Assembly (NCBI RefSeq): GCF_025979705.1
Contig: NZ_CP110136.1
Coordinates: 558,001-622,000 of the forward strand
DNA: 64,000 bases
Source of the DNA: Hymenobacter sp. YIM 151858-1
Lineage (GTDB): Bacteria; Bacteroidota; Bacteroidia; Cytophagales; Hymenobacteraceae
Direction of reading: 5' to 3'
Shown here: in pieces, positions 60,081-64,000 of the stretch
Position numbering within the stretch: the stretch's first letter is position 1
Layout: every line of letters starts with the position of its first letter
The notes under the pieces: model-generated
Seen by the model: the letters and a program-made list of their open reading frames with translations, nothing else
Told to the model about the DNA's origin: nothing
Databases searched by the model: none
Program-made: the position numbers and the translations under genes

Positions 60081-60122
60081 GGGTTGTTTGGGTTGTGAGA
60101 GAGGTTGACAACAAAAACGGAC

Positions 60123-60614
60123 CTAGGTCCGCACAAACGGGCGCAATGCCTGGGTTAGCTCGGCTTCGGTAAGCTGCTTCTCGAAGGAAGCGCGCAGCTT
60201 GCGCTTGTTATTGACGAGCAGCGTAAACGGCAGCGCACCCGACCACTTTGGGTCTACCTTATCAATGTAAGCATTGGCATCGGTTTCGTTGAGCAGCCAC
60301 ACCGTAGAAGCCAGGCGCTGCTGCTTCACGAAAGGCTTCACCTTCTGCTCGAGCTTCGATGGAAAATCGAGGCTAACGAGCAGCACCCGCACTTTTTGGT
60401 TGGCATACCGCGCCCGCACTTTCTCGAAGTGCGGCAGCTCCTCGATGCACGGCTTGCACCACGTAGCCCAAAAGTTGATGACGTAGGTGGTGTCGGTGGG
60501 GCGGGCCAGCACGCGCTGCAAGGCGGGTAGCTTTACTACCGATACCTTTTGGGCCCAAGCCGGAGCGGCACCTAGGCAGAGTAGTAACAGAAACAGAATA
60601 CGCAAACGGTTCAT
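60123..60614 (-). CDS. Periplasmic TlpA/ResA-like thiol-disulfide oxidoreductase
   Basis: A 163-residue exported thioredoxin-fold protein. Signal peptide RILFLLLLCLGAAPAWA, active site VINFWATWCKPCIEELPHFE (WCKPC) and cis-Pro loop GALPFTLLVNNKRK. It is first in a two-gene operon with the redoxin-like gene. Start 60614 begins directly at the signal peptide; an upstream in-frame ATG (60695) adds a non-conserved stretch. Likely a periplasmic disulfide reductant. The stop TAG lies in CCTAGG. Confidence 0.9.
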   Translation of the reverse strand: MNRLRILFLLLLCLGAAPAWAQKVSVVKLPALQRVLARPTDTTYVINFWATWCKPCIEELPHFEKVRARYANQKVRVLLVSLDFPSKLEQKVKPFVKQQRLASTVWLLNETDANAYIDKVDPKWSGALPFTLLVNNKRKLRASFEKQLTEAELTQALRPFVRT

Positions 60615-60848
60615 GGGCAATTGCCTAGGTGGTGGCAGAAGGAGGTAGTAAAACAAGACACCGCGTCGGCAGAAGTGTTGCGCGGTAGCCTGCACGGGAG
60701 CATAGCTTCACCATAATTTATGCAAGTTGGCCAATTCGCCACTGCACGGCATGCTGCTAACCTCCCGCCTTTGCAAACCGATGCGGGCACCTAGGGCGTA
60801 TAGACGAGGCAAGCCCTGGGTTGGGGCTGCTGTTTATGGCGCGTGCTT

Positions 60849-61769
60849 ATGAATGCTGTTCGGTGGCTTATGCTGATGGTTGCGCTAACCGCGCCTTTGT
60901 TGCTGCTTGTAGCCAACGAGTACGCCGTGGCACGGCCCAGCCGCCGCACGGCCGACATTGCTTACGTAGCCGCCAACGCGCCCGACTTCGACGCCGAACG
61001 GCACCGGCTGGATGTGTACGCCCCCCGTCGGCGGGCCGCAGCTGGGCACCCGGTGGTAGTATTCATCCACGGGGGCAACTGGAACAGCGGCCGCAAAGAA
61101 ATTTACCGCTTTATCGGGCGGCACCTCACTAAGCAAGGCGTAGTGGCCGTGGTTATCAACTACCGACTTTCGCCGCAGGTGCAGGTACCCGCCATGGCCA
61201 ACGACTGTGCCCGCGCCGTGCTGTGGACCAAAGAACACATCAAGGAGTTTGGTGGCGACCCTGAGCGCATCTATCTGATGGGCCATTCGGCCGGAGGCGG
61301 ATTAGCCGCCCTGCTCGCCACCAACAATGCGCTCTTCGCCCAGCTAGGTCTGAAAGAAAACCCCGTACGCGGCGTCATCCTCAACGACCCCGCCGGCCTG
61401 AACATGTACTCGTACTTGCTGAAGAAGCAGTACCCCGACGACTCGCAGTACATGGTGGCTTTCGGCAACAAGCCCGAAGGCTGGCGGCAGGTGTCGCCGT
61501 ACTACTACCTCACGCCCAAAAGTCCGCCGTTTCTCATCTTCGTGGGCGGCGAAACCTACGGCTCCATTGCCAGTAGCAGCGAGGATTTTCGGCAGCGGCT
61601 GACGGAGTTGGGCCACCGGCCGGGCTTTACCGTGATGGAGGGCAAAAAGCACGTGCCCATGGTGCTGCAGCTGTATTGGAAAAACAACCTGATTTACCGG
61701 CAACTGCTGCCCTTTGTGGGGGCTAAGCCACAGCCCGAGCACCTAGGTTCTGCCCAGGGCCAACCCTAG
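60849..61769 (+). CDS. Alpha/beta hydrolase (carboxylesterase-like, BD-FAE/HSL type)
   Basis: A 306-residue hydrolase. An N-terminal hydrophobic segment (WLMLMVALTAPLLLLVANEY) is either a signal peptide or a membrane anchor. The fold carries the oxyanion motif VVVFIHGGNWNSG and the nucleophile elbow GHSAGG with Ser147. A likely Asp and His follow in PPFLIFVGGETYG and GKKHVPMV; the acid residue is not certain. It resembles acyl-glycan or short-chain esterases. ATG 60849 is used; a GTG lies 6 nt earlier. The TAG stop lies in a CCTAGG. Confidence 0.88.
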   Translation: MNAVRWLMLMVALTAPLLLLVANEYAVARPSRRTADIAYVAANAPDFDAERHRLDVYAPRRRAAAGHPVVVFIHGGNWNSGRKEIYRFIGRHLTKQGVVAVVINYRLSPQVQVPAMANDCARAVLWTKEHIKEFGGDPERIYLMGHSAGGGLAALLATNNALFAQLGLKENPVRGVILNDPAGLNMYSYLLKKQYPDDSQYMVAFGNKPEGWRQVSPYYYLTPKSPPFLIFVGGETYGSIASSSEDFRQRLTELGHRPGFTVMEGKKHVPMVLQLYWKNNLIYRQLLPFVGAKPQPEHLGSAQGQP

Positions 61770-61781
61770 GTGCGCAGCGGC

Positions 61782-64000
61782 TTACTGCACTAGCTTCTCG
61801 GCCCGAAACACGTCGTCGGCGGCTTGCAGGAGCTTGGCGCGCAGCTTGGGATTGTAGTTGGGGTGCGCCTGCAGAAAGCTCCGGACTGTGGCCGCTGCGC
61901 TGGCCGTCTGGTAATTACCTAGGGTAGCCTGCAGCCAGGAGTAGGGGAAGAAGATGTCGCCGGTCAGCTGAATTTCTTCGAGCAGCTCGAGGCTTTGCGG
62001 CAGGTACTTCTCGGAGGTGCGCTGGCGCAAGGGGTGGTGCAGCGCACCTAGGGCCGAAAGCACCCACGCTTCCTTTTCGCGGTTGTGCTCGTCGCGCAGC
62101 GAGGCGAAAAACGCGTCGCGGGTGGCCACGTCGGGCGAGAGGGCGGGCATCAAAAACTGCAGGCGCTTTTGGCGGTCGGGGTTTTTGATGCGGGCCAGTT
62201 GCTTGGTCAGAATCTGTGGATCGGCAGCGTAGTCGCGCACGGCCAGCGCCTGCGCCAGCGAGGTGTAATCGTCTTCGGTAAGCGTAACGCCAGTAGGGGC
62301 CTGCTGCTTGTCCCAAACCTGGTACAGGCGCTGCTGGGCAGCGGGTGTGAGGGCAACCGATTGGTAGCTCTTGAACAGCAGCTTGCGGATGTTGGCCGAC
62401 GAGTTTTGCGACATGGTACGCCACAAGTCAGCTTCGAGCGCCGGGGCAAGTGCAGAGCGTTCTTCAGGCTTCAGCAGCTTCCAGTAGATGTCGGAAAGCT
62501 GGCCGGTGAGCAGCTTCAGGTTCAGCTCTTCGATTTCGAGGGGAAGCTGTTGGCGGTACAGGTCGAGGAGCTGACGCGGGGGCAGCACCCGGCCGTTGAG
62601 CATGTTCTCGTAAAGGCTGATGTAGGCCGCGGCCCGCGCCACCGGGTTCGGCAGTTTGCCTAGGTTGGGCAGCAGCTGCTTATCGATGGGGAACACCCCG
62701 TAACCTAGGCCCGAGGAGTTGAACAAGACAAACGCCGGAGCTGGTTGGCCAGCCGCTTCCGCCAACTGCACCTGCCGCTCGTTCATGTTTACGGTCAGCT
62801 CCTTGCTGGTGCCGTTGGGGTATACCAGCAGCACCTCGAACACCTGCGGCCACAGGCGGTCGGAGTTGTCTTCGGCGCGCTGCGTGAGTTCGAGCTGGCT
62901 GATTTTGCCGCCTTGGGTTTGCAGCTTGTAATCAATGACGGGGCGGCCAGGCTGGTTTACCCACACCTGGTTCCAGGCCTGCAAATCGGCGGGCGTGCGG
63001 CGGTCGAGGATGCTGATGAGGTCGGGCCAGGTGGCGTTGCCGTGGGCGTAGGTGCGCAAGTATTCCTGCAAGCCCTGCCGGAAAGCTTCTTCGCCCATCA
63101 GCCGCTCGAGCTGCCGCATCATAATGGGCGCCTTGTGGTAGATGATGTTGCCGTAGAGCGAGCCGGCATCCTGCAGGTTGTTGAGCTCCTGCCGAATGGG
63201 GTTGGCGCCCTGGGTGCGGTCGATGCCGTACGCGGCCGGGAAGTGGTCGGTCACGAACTTGAGGTCGTAGTTGGAGCCCTCTACGGCCACCTGCGTGATT
63301 TTATCGGCCATGAAGTTGGCAAACACCTCCTTCATCCACACGTCGTTAAACCACTGCATCGTCACCAGGTCGCCAAACCACATGTGGGCGGTTTCGTGGG
63401 CGATGAGCGAGGAGCGGGCAATCTTCTGATCCTGCGTGGCGCCTTCGTCGAGGAACAGCGTGGAGGCTTTGTAGTCAATGGCGCCCACGTGCTCCATGCC
63501 GCCGTACTGAAAGTCGGGAATGGCCGCGAAATCGAACTTGCGGAAGGGGTACGGAATGCCCGTGTACGCCTCCATGAACTTCAGCGCATCGGCATGAATC
63601 TGGAAGATCGGGCCTAGGCTAAGCTGCAGTTTGCTGGGGTCGGTTTCGCGGTGCAACAGCTGCATGGTGCGCCCACCCGCCTCGCGCGACAACCGCGTGA
63701 ACTTGCCCGCCACAAACGAGAACAAGTAGGTGCTGATGGTGTCGGAAGGGGCGAAGCGGTAGGTTTTGGTACCGGCCGTGGTTGTGGAATCCTGCACCGG
63801 TCCGTTGGCCAAGGCTTGCCAACCCTGCGGCACCGTAAGCTGCAGCTGAAAGCTGGCCTTCAGGTTGGGCTGATCGAACACCGGGAACACCGTGCGGGCG
63901 CGGTCGGGCACCAGCAAGGTGTAGAGGAAATCGTCGGAGCGGTTCAGCGACAAATCACCGGCTACAAACTCAATCTGCACGGTATTCGGGCCGCGCTTGA
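61782..64000 (-). CDS. M1 family aminopeptidase (5' end outside window)
   Basis: The C-terminal ~739 residues of an aminopeptidase N-like enzyme; coding continues past base 64000 (the frame reads KRGPNTVQIEF at the edge). The exopeptidase motif is GGMEH, where classical enzymes have GAMEN or GGMEN. The zinc site is intact: HETAHMWFGDL with the third ligand Glu in WMKEVFANF, spaced by the classical 18 residues. A C-terminal ERAP1-like helical domain fills the last ~300 residues. Hydrolysis of N-terminal amino acids from peptides is the family activity. Convergent with the hydrolase gene, 12 nt apart. Confidence 0.93.
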   Translation of the reverse strand, partial: KRGPNTVQIEFVAGDLSLNRSDDFLYTLLVPDRARTVFPVFDQPNLKASFQLQLTVPQGWQALANGPVQDSTTTAGTKTYRFAPSDTISTYLFSFVAGKFTRLSREAGGRTMQLLHRETDPSKLQLSLGPIFQIHADALKFMEAYTGIPYPFRKFDFAAIPDFQYGGMEHVGAIDYKASTLFLDEGATQDQKIARSSLIAHETAHMWFGDLVTMQWFNDVWMKEVFANFMADKITQVAVEGSNYDLKFVTDHFPAAYGIDRTQGANPIRQELNNLQDAGSLYGNIIYHKAPIMMRQLERLMGEEAFRQGLQEYLRTYAHGNATWPDLISILDRRTPADLQAWNQVWVNQPGRPVIDYKLQTQGGKISQLELTQRAEDNSDRLWPQVFEVLLVYPNGTSKELTVNMNERQVQLAEAAGQPAPAFVLFNSSGLGYGVFPIDKQLLPNLGKLPNPVARAAAYISLYENMLNGRVLPPRQLLDLYRQQLPLEIEELNLKLLTGQLSDIYWKLLKPEERSALAPALEADLWRTMSQNSSANIRKLLFKSYQSVALTPAAQQRLYQVWDKQQAPTGVTLTEDDYTSLAQALAVRDYAADPQILTKQLARIKNPDRQKRLQFLMPALSPDVATRDAFFASLRDEHNREKEAWVLSALGALHHPLRQRTSEKYLPQSLELLEEIQLTGDIFFPYSWLQATLGNYQTASAAATVRSFLQAHPNYNPKLRAKLLQAADDVFRAEKLVQ

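Overview
The window is about 64 kb of high-GC DNA that reads as a chromosome segment of a Hymenobacter-like member of the Bacteroidota (Cytophagales). The reasons are type IX secretion (T9SS) C-terminal sorting domains on several large secreted proteins, one of them a gliding-motility-associated C-terminal domain; GEVED, PKD-like and LamG cargo domains; Bacteroidota-type promoter boxes (TTTG ... TAnnTTTG); weak Shine-Dalgarno sequences; and tandem TlpA-like proteins. The genus is an inference from these traits together with the GC content. No rRNA, CRISPR array or intact insertion sequence was seen. One tRNA (Lys, UUU) is present.

Layout. 0-9.6 kb, minus strand: the 5' part of rlmD, a secreted erythromycin-esterase-like protein and two large T9SS cargo proteins. 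9.7-16.3 kb: an SDR oxidoreductase, a BatE-like TPR/SH3 protein, tRNA-Lys, PEP synthase and a tandem UspA protein. 16.9-31.9 kb: a P-type cation ATPase, an MpaB/DUF2236 protein, two paralogous LacI regulators, a secreted M20 amidohydrolase, a Na+/H+ antiporter, a pirin, Tag glycosylase, ElaA, a LamG T9SS protein and a DUF4269 protein, with palindromic repeat elements between them. 32-37 kb: a zinc peptidase divergent from a circularly permuted ATP-grasp / alpha-E / transglutaminase operon, a known but poorly understood predicted amide-ligation system. 37-43 kb: an AI-2E family transporter, a TlpA-like lipoprotein, a lipoprotein metallopeptidase, a gene-poor hairpin-rich gap and a DUF92 membrane protein. 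43.5-51.8 kb: an ABC ATPase translationally coupled to two tandem paralogous giant proteins, each fusing an ABC-2 permease to an M1 peptidase, behind a two-site palindromic operator. 51.8-59.4 kb: a decayed serine recombinase and a 2017-residue cytosolic PAS/GAF histidine kinase. 59.4-64 kb: two thioredoxin-fold proteins, an alpha/beta hydrolase and a truncated M1 aminopeptidase.

The most unusual signal is at DNA level. The palindrome CCTAGG occurs about 85 times (hand count), several-fold above base-composition expectation. Inside genes it is nearly always read as Leu-Gly (CTA GGN). Eight genes take their TAG stop codon from it, and many other copies lie within about 50 nt downstream of stop codons. 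It is absent from one 7.5-kb block (about 51,896-59,428) that holds the giant kinase and the recombinase pseudogene, which suggests that block was acquired. Other points of interest are gene-conversion-like patches between the two permease-peptidase fusions, large nested inverted repeats ending in TGTAGCGCGG, a 54-bp perfect palindrome, and an orphan terminator that suggests an unannotated small RNA near 41.6 kb.
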